The translations under genes and the position numbers were made by a program. Shown here piece by piece: positions 17,739-27,783 of a stretch of 34,251 bases of DNA. Position 1 is the first letter of the stretch. Every line of letters begins with the position of its first letter. Location: positions 1 through 34,251 of the forward strand of contig UCOA01000044.1 in NCBI GenBank assembly GCA_900474095.1, written 5' to 3'. The notes beneath the pieces are model-generated. The model did no database searches, was not told the DNA's origin, and saw only the letters and a list, made by a program, of their open reading frames with translations. Source of the stretch: Hyphomicrobiales bacterium (GTDB lineage: Bacteria > Pseudomonadota > Alphaproteobacteria > Rhizobiales > Rhizobiaceae).

Positions 17739-18196
17739 AGTTCGCCGCCCAGCTTGCTTTTCAGGTCGATCATGGTGAGCGCCGCGCGGGCGGCAAAACC
17801 ACCCTTGTCCCCTTCGCTCTTCCTGGCGCGCGCCCAGGCCTGCGCATCGTTTTCGACCGTCAGGACACCGTTGCCGATGGCAAGGCTCTCGCTGACGGCA
17901 AGGTCCATCAGGGCACGCGAGGATTCGTTGGAAACGATATCGAAGTGGTAGGTCTCGCCGCGGATGACCATGCCGAGTGCGACGAATCCGTCGTATTCGG
18001 TGCTGCCATTGTCGGCGCCATCGAGCGCCATCGCGATCGCGGCTGGAATTTCGAGCGCACCAGGAACCGTCACGACGTCATAGGTCGCACCGGCCTCTTT
18101 CAGCGCCGAGGTCGCGCCATCGAGCAGCGCGTCGGCCATGTCGTCATAGAAGCGCGCTTCCACAATGAGGATATGTGGTTTCTCGGTATCGGACAT
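17735..18196 (-). CDS. ribH: 6,7-dimethyl-8-ribityllumazine synthase
   Basis: 153 residues. It condenses the ribitylaminouracil intermediate with dihydroxybutanone phosphate to give the lumazine precursor of riboflavin. Family features: [17 protein letters not shown], the GALEIP box at 46-51, and the active-site region [20 protein letters not shown] with catalytic His84. It heads ribH-nusB. The rest of the pathway genes here (ribD, ribC) lie about 3.3 kb away on the same strand, separated by three opposite-strand genes. I see no FMN riboswitch in the 208 bp before it. Confidence 0.96.
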   Translation of the reverse strand: MSDTEKPHILIVEARFYDDMADALLDGATSALKEAGATYDVVTVPGALEIPAAIAMALDGADNGSTEYDGFVALGMVIRGETYHFDIVSNESSRALMDLAVSESLAIGNGVLTVENDAQAWARARKSEGDKGGFAARAALTMIDLKSKLGGEL

Positions 18197-18404
18197 TTGT
18201 CACCTGTCTGAAAAGGGGGGGGCCGGACATCTCCGGCGCAGGCGGCGGTCAAATCATGCCAAGGCCCGGTTGGCAAGCATTTTTCGCTGGAAGGCGCCGA
18301 TTTGCGGCGCCACTTGAAGAGCTCGCGCATCAATGGCTCGAATTGCCGCCGCCTTTTCAATCTCATGGCGTCTCTGTACAAGTTTAAGCGGAGTGGAGAA
18401 AAAC

Positions 18405-18908
18405 ATGACAGATTTGCAAGAACCGATCATCAATCTCGCCGAACTCGAACTCGAGCATTGGCAGGAAGGCACGTTTTTCGAGTCCCATGACGCCTCCTTC
18501 GGCGCACAACTCGGCCTCAAGGACCTCGGCATCGGCTATGGCGAGGTGCCGCCGGGCAAGTCCGGCTGTCCGTTTCACAATCACCATATCGAGGAAGAGC
18601 TGTTCGTCATCCTGAGCGGCGAAGGCGAATACCGCTTCGGTCCGAACCGGTATCCCGTCAAGCCCGGAGCCGTTCTCGGCGCCCCGGCCGGCGGCCCCGA
18701 GACTGCCCATAACCTGATCAACACGGGTACGGTGCCGCTGAAATATCTTTCCATCTCGGCCAATGCGAAGGCCGAAATCGTCGAATATCCGGATTCCGGC
18801 AAGTTCCTGGCAAAGTCACGCGATGGCGCCGGCGGCAAGCCGCGCTTCCGCTTCGTCGGGCGACCGGAAAGCGCAGTCGATTATTGGGACGGCGAGCCGG
18901 GAATCTGA
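18405..18908 (+). CDS. Cupin-domain protein
   Basis: 167 residues forming a single cupin barrel. The metal site is visible as CPFHNHHIEEELFVILSGEG (two His, Glu) in motif 1 and the G-E-T-AHNLINTG region (His) in motif 2. Cupins of this type include sugar isomerases, dioxygenases and binding proteins; the closing RFRFVGRPESAVDYWDGE is often seen in uncharacterised cupins of proteobacteria. The start has GGAG six bases upstream. It is divergent from ribH. The specific reaction is unknown. Confidence 0.85.
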   Translation: MTDLQEPIINLAELELEHWQEGTFFESHDASFGAQLGLKDLGIGYGEVPPGKSGCPFHNHHIEEELFVILSGEGEYRFGPNRYPVKPGAVLGAPAGGPETAHNLINTGTVPLKYLSISANAKAEIVEYPDSGKFLAKSRDGAGGKPRFRFVGRPESAVDYWDGEPGI

Positions 18909-18951
18909 TCGAATGGTGGAATCGAGCTTCAAATCGGACTGAACCGCCCAA

Positions 18952-19470
18952 ATGCACAGCGTCCCCACCATCGAGACCGAACGCCTGATCCTTCGCCCCT
19001 ACCGCCGTGACGATTTCGGGCCCTACAGCACGCTCTTTGCCGACCCCGAGGTGACGCGCTTCATCGGCGGTGTGCCGTTTTCGCGCGAGCAGGCCTGGAC
19101 GCGGTTCCTGCGTCAGGTCGGCATGTGGCATTATTTCGGTTTCGGCTTCTTCGCCCTGCAGGACCGCGACACCGGCCAGTTCATCGGCGAGGCCGGCTTC
19201 CACGACCTCCACCGCGTCGTCAGCCCGTCTCTCGAAGGCACGATGGAGACCGGCTGGGCGCTCTCCCCCCGCTCCCACGGCCGCGGCCTCGCGACCGAAG
19301 CCGTCAGCGCTGCGCTGCGCTGGGGCGACCAGCAATTTCCGGCGCTGCGGAAAACCTGCATCATCGACATCGAAAACCTCGCCTCGATCCGGGTGGCATC
19401 GAAACTCCGCTTCAAGGAAGCGCGGCGGACGGTCTATCACGGAGCGCAGGTGATCCTGATGGAGCGGTGA
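18952..19470 (+). CDS. GNAT-family N-acetyltransferase (RimJ/RimL-like)
   Basis: 172 residues. The N-terminal IETERLILRPYRRDDFGPY is the typical RimJ/RimL opening. The acetyl-CoA binding region is GWALSPRSHGRGLATEAVSAAL (the R/Q-x-x-G-x-G/A loop), followed by NLASIRVASKLRF, the usual strand-and-helix that closes the fold. This subgroup acetylates protein N-termini or small amines. The substrate is not predictable. It follows the cupin gene by 43 bp on the same strand and may be cotranscribed with it. Confidence 0.9.
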   Translation: MHSVPTIETERLILRPYRRDDFGPYSTLFADPEVTRFIGGVPFSREQAWTRFLRQVGMWHYFGFGFFALQDRDTGQFIGEAGFHDLHRVVSPSLEGTMETGWALSPRSHGRGLATEAVSAALRWGDQQFPALRKTCIIDIENLASIRVASKLRFKEARRTVYHGAQVILMER

Positions 19471-19638
19471 GCTTCAGAATGACGGCTTTGCACCGCCGCT
19501 ACGCCGATCAATGATCAAACCTTTTTCTTGAACGACATACCGATTGCCCGAGGCGGCGATGGTCAAGCGGACCGATCAGGTTTAGAGTCCTTGTGACGGC
19601 GCGTTCGCCGCCTCCCACGACAAGGATGGGTCTGCACC

Positions 19639-21411
19639 ATGACGGGCGAGCATGTTCAGCGCAGGCTTGCTGCCATACTTGCGGCCGATGTGGTCGGCTA
19701 CTCGCGCCTGATGGAGGCCGACGAGGCCGGCACGCTGGCTCGGCTCAAGTCATTGCGCGGAGCCGTCATCGACCCGGCCGTCGCGCGCCATTGCGGCCGC
19801 ATGGTCAAGCTCATGGGCGATGGCGCGCTGCTGGAGTTTGCGAGCGCCGTCGAGGCGGTAACCTGCGCCATGGAGATCCAGAAACTGGTGCCGGAGCACG
19901 ATCCCGGCAGTTCTCCTGAAAACCGGATCCAGTTCCGCATCGGCATCAATGTCGGCGACGTGATCGTCGATGGCGACGATATATACGGCGACGGCGTCAA
20001 TGTCGCTGCCCGGATCGAGGCCCTGGCGCAGCCCGGCGGCATCTACATTTCCCGTTCCGCCGCCGATCAGGTGCGCGATAAGATCCCGGTCGGTATCGAG
20101 AGCCGCGGATCACAGACGGTCAAGAACATCGCGCGGCCCATCGAGATTTTCTGCCTCGTCAACGGCGATGCCCGGCACCCGCTTGCCACCGGCACCATGA
20201 CGGCATCATCTCAACCGTCGCGAACGGAGAAGACCTCGATTGCCGTGCTCGCCTTCAACAACATGAGCGGCGATGCGGACCAGGAGTATTTCTCGGACGG
20301 CATCAGCGAGGACATCATCACCGATCTCGCAAAACTCTCGGATTTGCATGTCATCGCCCGCAATTCCTCGTTCGTCTACAAGAAGAGCCCTATTTCGATC
20401 CGCGACGTCGCGGCCGCACTCGGGGTCCGCTATGTCCTCGAAGGCAGCGTGCGCAAGGCCGGCAACAGGGTGCGGGTCACCGCGCAGCTGATCGACGCGA
20501 CGACGGGCGGCCATGCCTGGGCCGATCGTTTCGACCGTGACCTGACGGACATCTTCGCCGTTCAGGACGAACTCACCCAGCAGATCGTTGCCGCGCTGAA
20601 AATAAGGTTGACGACTTCCGAAATTGACCGTCTCTCCGGCAGGCGGATTGCCGATATCACGGCCTACAATTACTTCCTGCAGGGGCGCGATCAGGTGTGG
20701 CTCCACACGCGGGCCGGCAACATCAATGCCCGCGCCTTCATGGCAAAGGTGATCGACATCGATCCGGACTGTGCGGCGGCGTACGCGTTCACCGCGTTCA
20801 CGCACATCAATGACTATGTGAACGGTTGGGCCGCCGAGCCGGATGTGGCCCTGTCGACCGGCCTCGATCTTGCCCGCCGCGCGGTCGCCATGGACGACGA
20901 AGAGCCGGAGGCGCATTTCGCCATGGGTGTGGCGCTGTTGTGGAGCCGCGAGATCGACAAGGCTCTCGAAGCTTCGGCGCGCTGCATTGCCCTCAGCCCC
21001 AGTGCGGCGGAGGCGCGCGTTCTGAAGGCTCACATCCAGATCTTCAGCGGCCTTCCCTCCGAAGCGGTCGAAACGCTTGAGAGCTACATGCAGCTTGATC
21101 CTTTCTATCCCGAGATTGCGCTGCAATTTCTCGCCGAAGCACAGCTCTCGCTGGGCCGGTTCGACCTGGCTGCCCAGACGCTCCGCAAGCGGCTAGCGCG
21201 CAATCCGGAGTCGGCCACAGCCTATGCCTTGCTTGCGTCGTGCTATGGCCATCTCGGACAAATCGAGGAGGGCCGCTCCGCCTGGACGCAGGTCTTGAGG
21301 ATCGACCCCGGCTACTCGATCGAACACCGGCGGCGGGTGTTGCCGTACAAGAACCCTGCCGATTTCGAACTGCGCGTCGAAGGTCTGCGACGGCTCGGCC
21401 TTGCAGTTTGA
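19639..21411 (+). CDS. Class III adenylate cyclase with TolB-like and TPR regions
   Basis: 590 residues, no membrane segment. Residues 8-175 form a class III cyclase domain with all key positions: metal-binding Asp17 (AADVVGYS) and Asp61 (MGDGALLEF), substrate-specifying Lys57 and Asp114, and transition-state Asn121 and Arg125 (NVAARIE). Lys and Asp together indicate ATP, so cAMP is the likely product. Residues about 200-330 (IAVLAFNNMSGD, YFSDGISEDIITDLAKL, VRYVLEGSVRKAGNRVRV) form the TolB-like domain often fused to these cyclases. The rest consists of TPR repeats. Rhizobia carry many such cytosolic cyclases. The signal sensed is unknown. It converges with ribC, 40 bp between the stops. Confidence 0.92.
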   Translation: MTGEHVQRRLAAILAADVVGYSRLMEADEAGTLARLKSLRGAVIDPAVARHCGRMVKLMGDGALLEFASAVEAVTCAMEIQKLVPEHDPGSSPENRIQFRIGINVGDVIVDGDDIYGDGVNVAARIEALAQPGGIYISRSAADQVRDKIPVGIESRGSQTVKNIARPIEIFCLVNGDARHPLATGTMTASSQPSRTEKTSIAVLAFNNMSGDADQEYFSDGISEDIITDLAKLSDLHVIARNSSFVYKKSPISIRDVAAALGVRYVLEGSVRKAGNRVRVTAQLIDATTGGHAWADRFDRDLTDIFAVQDELTQQIVAALKIRLTTSEIDRLSGRRIADITAYNYFLQGRDQVWLHTRAGNINARAFMAKVIDIDPDCAAAYAFTAFTHINDYVNGWAAEPDVALSTGLDLARRAVAMDDEEPEAHFAMGVALLWSREIDKALEASARCIALSPSAAEARVLKAHIQIFSGLPSEAVETLESYMQLDPFYPEIALQFLAEAQLSLGRFDLAAQTLRKRLARNPESATAYALLASCYGHLGQIEEGRSAWTQVLRIDPGYSIEHRRRVLPYKNPADFELRVEGLRRLGLAV

Positions 21412-21451
21412 TGCAGTCGGGCTGCCTCAACCTCACGGCACTTTCTTTTCC

Positions 21452-22075
21452 TCACGCCTCCGCCTTCGGCGCCGGAAACTCCGCCAGCCTTGCCGCGTAG
21501 CGCGCCATCGTATCGACCTCGAAATTGACGAAATCGCCCGCCTTGCGCTCACCCCAGGTCGTCACCTCCAGCGAATGGCGGATGAGCAGCACGTCGAACT
21601 CCGCGCCATCGACGGCATTGACGGTCAGCGAGGTGCCGTCGAGGGCGACCGAGCCCTTCGGCGCCACGAATTTTGCCAGATGGTCGGGCGCGCGCAGGCG
21701 AAAGCGGGTCGCCTCGCCTTCGGTCTCGACCGAGAGGATTTCCGCCTTTCCGTCGACATGGCCGGAGACGAGATGGCCGCCGAGTTCGTCGCCGATCTTC
21801 AGCGAGCGCTCGAGATTGATCGGCTGCCCCGCCGTCCAGGAGGAGATCGTCGTCAGCCGAAGCGCCTCTTCCCAGGCCTCGACCTCGAACCAGCGGCCAT
21901 TGGCCCCCTGCTCCGGCAGCGTCGTCACCGTCAGGCAGACGCCGGAGCAAGCGATCGAGGCGCCAATGTCGATGCCCTTCGGATCATAGGCGGTGACGAT
22001 CTTCAGCTTGATGCCCTCGTCGAGGGGAGTGATCGCTTCGACGGTGCCGATATCGGTGATAATGCCGGTGAACAT
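21452..22075 (-). CDS. ribC: Riboflavin synthase, alpha subunit
   Basis: 207 residues. It dismutates two lumazine molecules to give riboflavin. The protein begins MFTGIITDIGTVEAI, the family signature, and contains two lumazine-binding repeats: the first around IACSGVCLTV, the second around LDGTSLTVNAVDG, each with the expected barrel pattern (ERSLKIGDELGGHLVSGHVDG in between). Its start shares one base with the ribD stop. In other nomenclature the gene is ribE. Confidence 0.96.
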   Translation of the reverse strand: MFTGIITDIGTVEAITPLDEGIKLKIVTAYDPKGIDIGASIACSGVCLTVTTLPEQGANGRWFEVEAWEEALRLTTISSWTAGQPINLERSLKIGDELGGHLVSGHVDGKAEILSVETEGEATRFRLRAPDHLAKFVAPKGSVALDGTSLTVNAVDGAEFDVLLIRHSLEVTTWGERKAGDFVNFEVDTMARYAARLAEFPAPKAEA

Positions 22076-23187
22076 CAGGGGGTTCTTTCGTATTCGTAGG
22101 TGTCGAGAAGGTCGTCGCCGAAGGTGTCCGTCCGCGTGTGGAGGAAGCCGACAGGCACGAGGTTCCGCTCAAGTGGGGATGGCACCCCCTCTTCGCCAAG
22201 GGTGGCCGGGCCGGTAAGCAGCAAAATCCTGTCGACCAGCCCGGCATTCAAGAACAGCTGCGCAGTCCTTGCGCCGCCTTCGACCAGCAGCGACGAAATC
22301 CCTCGGGTGGCAAGCGCCGCCAGAAAATCGCCGGGTGCGGAGGGATCGCAGACGACAACCTCGACGCCAAGTGCTTCGAGCGCCTGCCGCCGCTCAACAA
22401 ATGCCACCGAACCATGCTGCTCTCCTGTCACGGCGAGCACCGGAACCTCTCGTGCCGTCCGTACCAGTTTTGAGCCGAGCGGCAGGTCGAGATCGCCATC
22501 GATGACGATGCGCAACGGCGAGCGATGCTCGAGCCCGGCAACGCGGGCGGTCAATTCCGGATCGTCGGCAATCGCCGTGCCGATACCGACGAGGATGGCG
22601 TCGGTCTCCGCCCGCAGCCGGTGCACGAAGTCGCGGGCCGGCGCGCCGGTGATGCGCACCTGCCCCTGGCCCTTCATCCCGATCATGCCATCGGCGGAAA
22701 CAGCAAGTTTCAGAGTCACATACGGCCGGTGGTTGCGCTTGCGCATGAGGTAGGCTTCGAGCTCCCGCTCGCCCTCCTCCTCGTTCACGCCTGTCACGAC
22801 CTCGATGCCCGCATCGCGCAGCATGGCGAGCCCGCGGCCTGCGACCCTTTCGTCGGGATCCATCACGGCAACGACGACGCGGGCCACACCGGCGGCAATC
22901 AGCGCATCGGCGCAGGGCGGCGTCTTGCCATGATGGGAGCAGGGTTCGAGGGTTACATAGGCCGTCGCGCCGCGCGCCGCCTCTCCAGCCGAGGCCAGAG
23001 CCTGCGTCTCCGCATGCGGCCGACCGCCGATCGCGGTGACGGCGCGGCCGACGATCTTGGGACCATCACCCTCGTCGCCGACGATCACGCAGCCGACGGA
23101 GGGGTTGGAGCCGGTGGCACCGAGATGCTGATGCGCAAGCCTCAGCGCCTCCGCCATGAACCGTTCGTCTTGCGCCCTGTCTGCCAT
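22075..23187 (-). CDS. ribD: Bifunctional pyrimidine deaminase/reductase RibD
   Basis: 370 residues. The N-terminal deaminase domain has the zinc site His58-Ala-Glu60 and Cys83...Cys92 (LEPCSHHGKTPPCADAL). The C-terminal reductase domain begins near RPYVTLKLAVSADGM and includes RIVIDGDLDLPLGSKLV and LVEGGARTAQLFLNAGLVD. The enzyme carries out the second and third steps of riboflavin synthesis from GTP. Start MADRAQDERF was chosen; ten further in-frame codons exist upstream but look non-conserved. It follows nrdR after 171 bp containing a RIME1 element. Confidence 0.96.
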   Translation of the reverse strand: MADRAQDERFMAEALRLAHQHLGATGSNPSVGCVIVGDEGDGPKIVGRAVTAIGGRPHAETQALASAGEAARGATAYVTLEPCSHHGKTPPCADALIAAGVARVVVAVMDPDERVAGRGLAMLRDAGIEVVTGVNEEEGERELEAYLMRKRNHRPYVTLKLAVSADGMIGMKGQGQVRITGAPARDFVHRLRAETDAILVGIGTAIADDPELTARVAGLEHRSPLRIVIDGDLDLPLGSKLVRTAREVPVLAVTGEQHGSVAFVERRQALEALGVEVVVCDPSAPGDFLAALATRGISSLLVEGGARTAQLFLNAGLVDRILLLTGPATLGEEGVPSPLERNLVPVGFLHTRTDTFGDDLLDTYEYERTP

Positions 23188-23234
23188 GTGGATGAAGTTC
23201 CGCTCCTTGCCCCTCAAACGTCAAACGCCGCCTA

Positions 23235-23333
23235 CTGCATAATTCCTTAAGTCGGAATCGATTTAAGGAATTATGCAGCAGACCAAAGTGCTGCAGCGTC
23301 CTTTGCGCGTCTGGAAGGCGCGCGGCGCTGCAG
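23235..23333. repeat. RIME1-type twin-palindrome repeat, copy 2
   Basis: Palindrome A spans 23235-23278 (CTGCATAATTCCTTAA ... TTAAGGAATTATGCAG) and palindrome B spans 23291-23333 (CTGCAGCGTCC ... GGCGCTGCAG). The layout matches copy 1 at 8822-8933. It lies between nrdR and ribD inside what would otherwise be one operon and would form two strong hairpins in a readthrough RNA. Confidence 0.9.
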
Positions 23334-23358
23334 TGGCGGCGTCAGCCTCAGTGATGGA

Positions 23359-23832
23359 TCAGGCCCCGGGATCGCGGGCGATCTTGGCGCTGATCTCGGC
23401 GATCACCTTCTCGAAATCCTCCGCATGGGAGAAATCGCGATAGACCGAGGCGTAGCGGACGAAGGCAACGTCGTCGAGACCCTTCAAAGCCTCGAGCACT
23501 TGCAGGCCAATTTCTTCCGAGGAGATTTCCGTCTCGCCGGAGCTTTCCAGCCGCCGAACGATGCCGGAAACGGCCCGCTCGATCCGGTCGCGGTCGACCG
23601 GCCGCTTGCGCAGCGCGATTTCGAACGACCGCAACAGCTTGTCGCGGTCGAACGGCGCCTTGCGGCCGGTCTTTTTCAGGACCATCAGTTCCCTGAGCTG
23701 CACCCGTTCGAAGGTCGTGAAGCGTCCGCCGCAATCCGGGCAGATACGCCGTCGGCGAATGGCGGCGCCGTCCTCTGCAGGACGGCTATCCTTCACCTGG
23801 CTTTCTTCCGATCCGCAATAGGGGCAGCGCAT
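23359..23832 (-). CDS. nrdR: Transcriptional repressor NrdR
   Basis: 157 residues. NrdR represses ribonucleotide reductase genes when its ATP-cone binds dATP. The zinc ribbon is complete (Cys3, Cys6, Cys31, Cys34: MRCPYCG and [12 protein letters not shown]). The ATP-cone follows from about residue 49 ([20 protein letters not shown]) to [13 protein letters not shown]. It starts 13 bp after the glyA stop, on the same strand, in the conserved glyA-nrdR order. Confidence 0.97.
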   Translation of the reverse strand: MRCPYCGSEESQVKDSRPAEDGAAIRRRRICPDCGGRFTTFERVQLRELMVLKKTGRKAPFDRDKLLRSFEIALRKRPVDRDRIERAVSGIVRRLESSGETEISSEEIGLQVLEALKGLDDVAFVRYASVYRDFSHAEDFEKVIAEISAKIARDPGA

Positions 23833-23845
23833 CCGGGTTCCTTGA

Positions 23846-25147
<1,302 letters not shown>

Positions 25148-25264
25148 TCTCAAAGCTCCTGTGAGACCGTGGCACGCTGTTTATCGTCCTCGCATGGCAA
25201 GGGCAATACGGGCTGTGCGATTTGCGCCATTTCCACCACCTGCCGCGCCGGAACCGGAATGCGA

Positions 25265-25295
25265 AAGGCCGCGCATCCCAAGGATACGCGGCCTT
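25265..25295 (-). terminator. Hairpin terminator of the L,D-transpeptidase gene
   Basis: A stem AAGGCCGCG (25265-25273) / CGCGGCCTT (25287-25295) with a 13-base loop lies 23 bp after the stop of the L,D-transpeptidase gene. On the minus strand the stem runs into TTTCGCATT, a weak T tract. It separates that gene from glyA. Confidence 0.6.
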
Positions 25296-25317
25296 GCGAA
25301 AAGAAAGGCAGATCGCC

Positions 25318-26643
25318 TTATTGCGGCAGCAAGTCCTCCTCGACCGAACCTACAGCCTGCTCGACGCCTGTGGTGGTCTGCAGCGCCAGTTCCTGCTCGC
25401 CGTCCATCTGATAGATGTCGTCGCGGAACTGCACGATGCCGTCCGTGGCCGCCCAGGCGGTGATGTATTTGAAGTAGACCGGAACCTCCACGGCAAGCTG
25501 GATCGGCGAATTCTGACCCGAACGGATCGTCGCCTCGATTTGTTGACGCGACCAGCCGGGCGTGTCGCGCAGAAGCCAGGTCGTCAGGTCGCGGACGTTC
25601 TGTACGCGCACGCAGCCCGAACTCTCGAAGCGGGCGAGCTTGTTGAACAGGCCCTGCTGCGGCGTGTCGTGCATGTACTCGTTGTTCTCGTTATGGAAAT
25701 TGATCTTGGTCGAGGCCATCGCGTTGGTTTTGCCGGGATCCTGGCGGAACGTCAGGTTCGGCGCCTTTTCGGCATTCCAGTCGATCGTTTCGGGTGCAAC
25801 CTCGTTGCCCTGGCCGTCGATGAGGCGGATCGAATTCTTTTTCAGATATTCTGGATCCTTGCGCATCAACGGAACGATGTCCTTTTCGACGATCGAGCGT
25901 GGGGACGTCCAATAGGGATTGAGGATGACCTCATAGATCTTCGAGTTGATGATGTGGGTCGGACGGCTGATGCGTCCGACGACGGCGGTATGGCGTGTCG
26001 CCACGCGGCCATTTTCGACGGCTTCGATATAGGCGGCGGGAATGTTCACGACCACGTAGCGGCTGCCGAGGTCACCCGACATTGACTGGAGGCGGACAAT
26101 ATTGGTGTTCAGCTGCTGCAAGCGAACATCCGCGGCGATGTTCATCGCCTTCATCGAATATTCGCCGAGCACGCCGTCGGCAGGCAGGCCGTGGCGGGCC
26201 TGGAAGCGCTTGACCGCGCCGTCGACATAGCTGTCGAACGCGTTGGAAATCCCGGCGGACTGCGAAAGGTCGCCGGAAATGATCAGGCGCTGGCGCAGGG
26301 CCTGCACGGACGGATCGGAAACGCCCATCTCGAGACGAACGGAGGAATTGACCTGCGGCCAACCGCCGGCGGATACGATCTGCTGGTGTTGTCCAATGGC
26401 GTTCTGCGTGTTGGCAAGCGTGTCCATGCCGAAGATCGGCGTGTTGGAAACGACGGCCGTGGCGCTGCGCGAAGCCTTGGCGTCGAACTGGTCGTCCCAG
26501 GCGCCGCGACGCGGCGCATTGATGATCTCGTCGAGCGCATCCTGCGCAAGTGCGCCGCCGGCCCATGTCGCCGCGCCGAAGGCAGCGGCCGAGGCCAGGA
26601 AGCTGCGGCGTGAGAAAGCATCAATTCCGTTTTTTTTCGACAT
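25318..26643 (-). CDS. ldtP: Tat-exported L,D-transpeptidase (LdtP/YcbB-like)
   Basis: 441 residues. It makes 3-3 cross-links in peptidoglycan or attaches proteins to it in the periplasm. The N-terminus has a twin-arginine signal (SRRSFLASAAAFGAATWAGG, cleavage near ALA-Q33/34). A peptidoglycan-binding motif is seen at AVKRFQARHGLPADGVLGEYS. The YkuD catalytic domain ends in His325 (YMHDTP) and the Cys344 box SSGCVRVQN. In Liberibacter the adjacent MarR-type LdtR controls the gene called ldtP; the same neighbour is present here, 496 bp upstream on the same strand. The start MSKKNG follows AGGA; an ATG four codons earlier is possible. Confidence 0.92.
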   Translation of the reverse strand: MSKKNGIDAFSRRSFLASAAAFGAATWAGGALAQDALDEIINAPRRGAWDDQFDAKASRSATAVVSNTPIFGMDTLANTQNAIGQHQQIVSAGGWPQVNSSVRLEMGVSDPSVQALRQRLIISGDLSQSAGISNAFDSYVDGAVKRFQARHGLPADGVLGEYSMKAMNIAADVRLQQLNTNIVRLQSMSGDLGSRYVVVNIPAAYIEAVENGRVATRHTAVVGRISRPTHIINSKIYEVILNPYWTSPRSIVEKDIVPLMRKDPEYLKKNSIRLIDGQGNEVAPETIDWNAEKAPNLTFRQDPGKTNAMASTKINFHNENNEYMHDTPQQGLFNKLARFESSGCVRVQNVRDLTTWLLRDTPGWSRQQIEATIRSGQNSPIQLAVEVPVYFKYITAWAATDGIVQFRDDIYQMDGEQELALQTTTGVEQAVGSVEEDLLPQ

Positions 26644-27139
26644 AGATCCTACCATCCAATGCTGCGGCGCACACGCAGCGCTATCACAAATACAGTTAAC
26701 AAACGCAAACCATATCCCCCGGCCGGAGTTCACATTCGCGAGATCGTGACCGCGATGTGCCGTCCGCGACGCTCCGTCAGAAGGGAGAGCGGGAACCCTC
26801 AGGCTCGCATTTTTCGTGTCGTCGTCGCTGTCACAGCAATATGGCCAATTCGTGTCGCCTTGCAGCCGCAGCGCGACGCATCGGCTCGCGCCCTGATTGT
26901 CGCAGGGGTTCAGCAACACCGAGGTCAGCGCCGTCGGGCTGCCCTCACGGCTCGTCTAAAGCACCCGCATAACCCGCGAACAAATACGACTATTGAGACG
27001 ATCAGATTTTTCGACGCGCACTTTTGCGACGCATGCCTTAACCAGTGCCGCCTTTTAGCCCTGCCCCGAAAACGCGAACGGGTGCGCTCCCCGCGCACCC
27101 GTCAGCAATCCATCACGATCTTGCAGGCGCCGGCGGCGC
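26644..27139. other. 496 bp intergenic region between ldtP and ldtR
   Basis: No supported gene. It should contain the ldtP promoter near the 26650-26720 end, where the sequence turns A+T-rich, and it holds the ldtR terminator at 27071-27102. An A+T-rich patch at about 26975-27010 (ACAAATACGACTATTGAG) may be another regulatory site. Overlapping frames here have no family resemblance. Confidence 0.5.
27071..27102 (-). terminator. Terminator of ldtR
   Basis: A perfect 10-bp stem ACGGGTGCGC (27078-27087) / GCGCACCCGT (27093-27102) with a 5-base loop lies 38 bp after the ldtR stop. On the minus strand it is followed by TCGCGTTTT, so a short T run is present. Confidence 0.65.
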
Positions 27140-27652
27140 TTACAGCTTGTAGAGCATCGTATCGTTCCAGAACCGGTCGAGACGCTGCAGGAGCTTGTTC
27201 ATCTGGCCGAACTCGTCGGTGCCGATGCCGCCGACCTTCTGGATCGAGCCGATATGGCGCTCGTAGAGCTTGGCGACCGTTTCGGCGATCTCCTGGCCGT
27301 CGTCCGTCAGGCTGATGCGGACCGAGCGGCGGTCGATGCGCGAGCGCTGGTGGTTGATGAAGCCGAGATCAACCAGCTTTTTAACATTGTAGGATACGTT
27401 GGAGCCGAGGTAATAACCGCGCGAGCGCAGTTCGCCGGCCGTCAGTTCGGAATTGCCGATGTTGAAGAGGAGAAGCGCCTGGACGGCGTTGACGTCGGAG
27501 CGGCCCGAACGGTCGAATTCGTCCTTGATGACGTCGAGCAGACGACGGTGAAGACGCTCGACGAGGTGGAGGGATTCCATGTAGAGCGAACGGATCGCGC
27601 CTTCATGCGGATCTTTGACGGCAACGGCCTGCGGTTTCATTTTGGTGTTCAT
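27140..27652 (-). CDS. ldtR: MarR-family regulator LdtR
   Basis: 170 residues with a MarR winged helix: SLHLVERLHRRLLDVIKDEF (dimer helix), LTAGELRSRGYYLGSNVSYN then VKKLVDLGFINHQRS (helix-turn-helix) and RIDRRSVRISLTDDGQEIAE (wing). The YLGSNVSYNVKKL segment and the position beside an L,D-transpeptidase gene match LdtR, described in Liberibacter and Sinorhizobium as controlling ldtP and stress/motility functions. The start has GAGG five to eight bases before it. A palindrome about 65 bp upstream is a candidate operator. Assignment is strong by family and context. Confidence 0.92.
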   Translation of the reverse strand: MNTKMKPQAVAVKDPHEGAIRSLYMESLHLVERLHRRLLDVIKDEFDRSGRSDVNAVQALLLFNIGNSELTAGELRSRGYYLGSNVSYNVKKLVDLGFINHQRSRIDRRSVRISLTDDGQEIAETVAKLYERHIGSIQKVGGIGTDEFGQMNKLLQRLDRFWNDTMLYKL

Positions 27653-27716
27653 GATGACTGCCTCACTGTTTTGTTTGGCGGTGTATGTTTCTCTTCCCGC
27701 CTTGAGTGAGACATTA

Positions 27717-27737
27717 TCGAATACGTATAAAATTCGA
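27717..27737. promoter_or_regulatory. Candidate LdtR operator upstream of ldtR
   Basis: The 21-bp inverted repeat TCGAAT-N9-ATTCGA includes the inner palindrome ATACGTAT (27721-27728). It is A+T-rich, lies about 65 bp before the ldtR start and has the size of a MarR dimer site, so autoregulation is plausible. This is an inference from symmetry and location. Confidence 0.45.
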
Positions 27738-27783
27738 CTTAAACTACAGCCTTAACAGCGCCTTACCATCCACAGTCCTTGTC

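Noticed and set aside
18197-18404. Possible FMN riboswitch before ribH
   Set aside because: I looked for the conserved RFN boxes on the minus strand and did not find them; only an ordinary intergenic region is seen.
20206-21126. Minus-strand frame inside the adenylate cyclase gene
   Set aside because: Arg/Gly/His-rich shadow; the opposite strand encodes a complete multidomain protein.
25148-25317. Possible glycine riboswitch upstream of glyA
   Set aside because: No tandem aptamer core is visible; the only structure is the terminator hairpin of the preceding gene.
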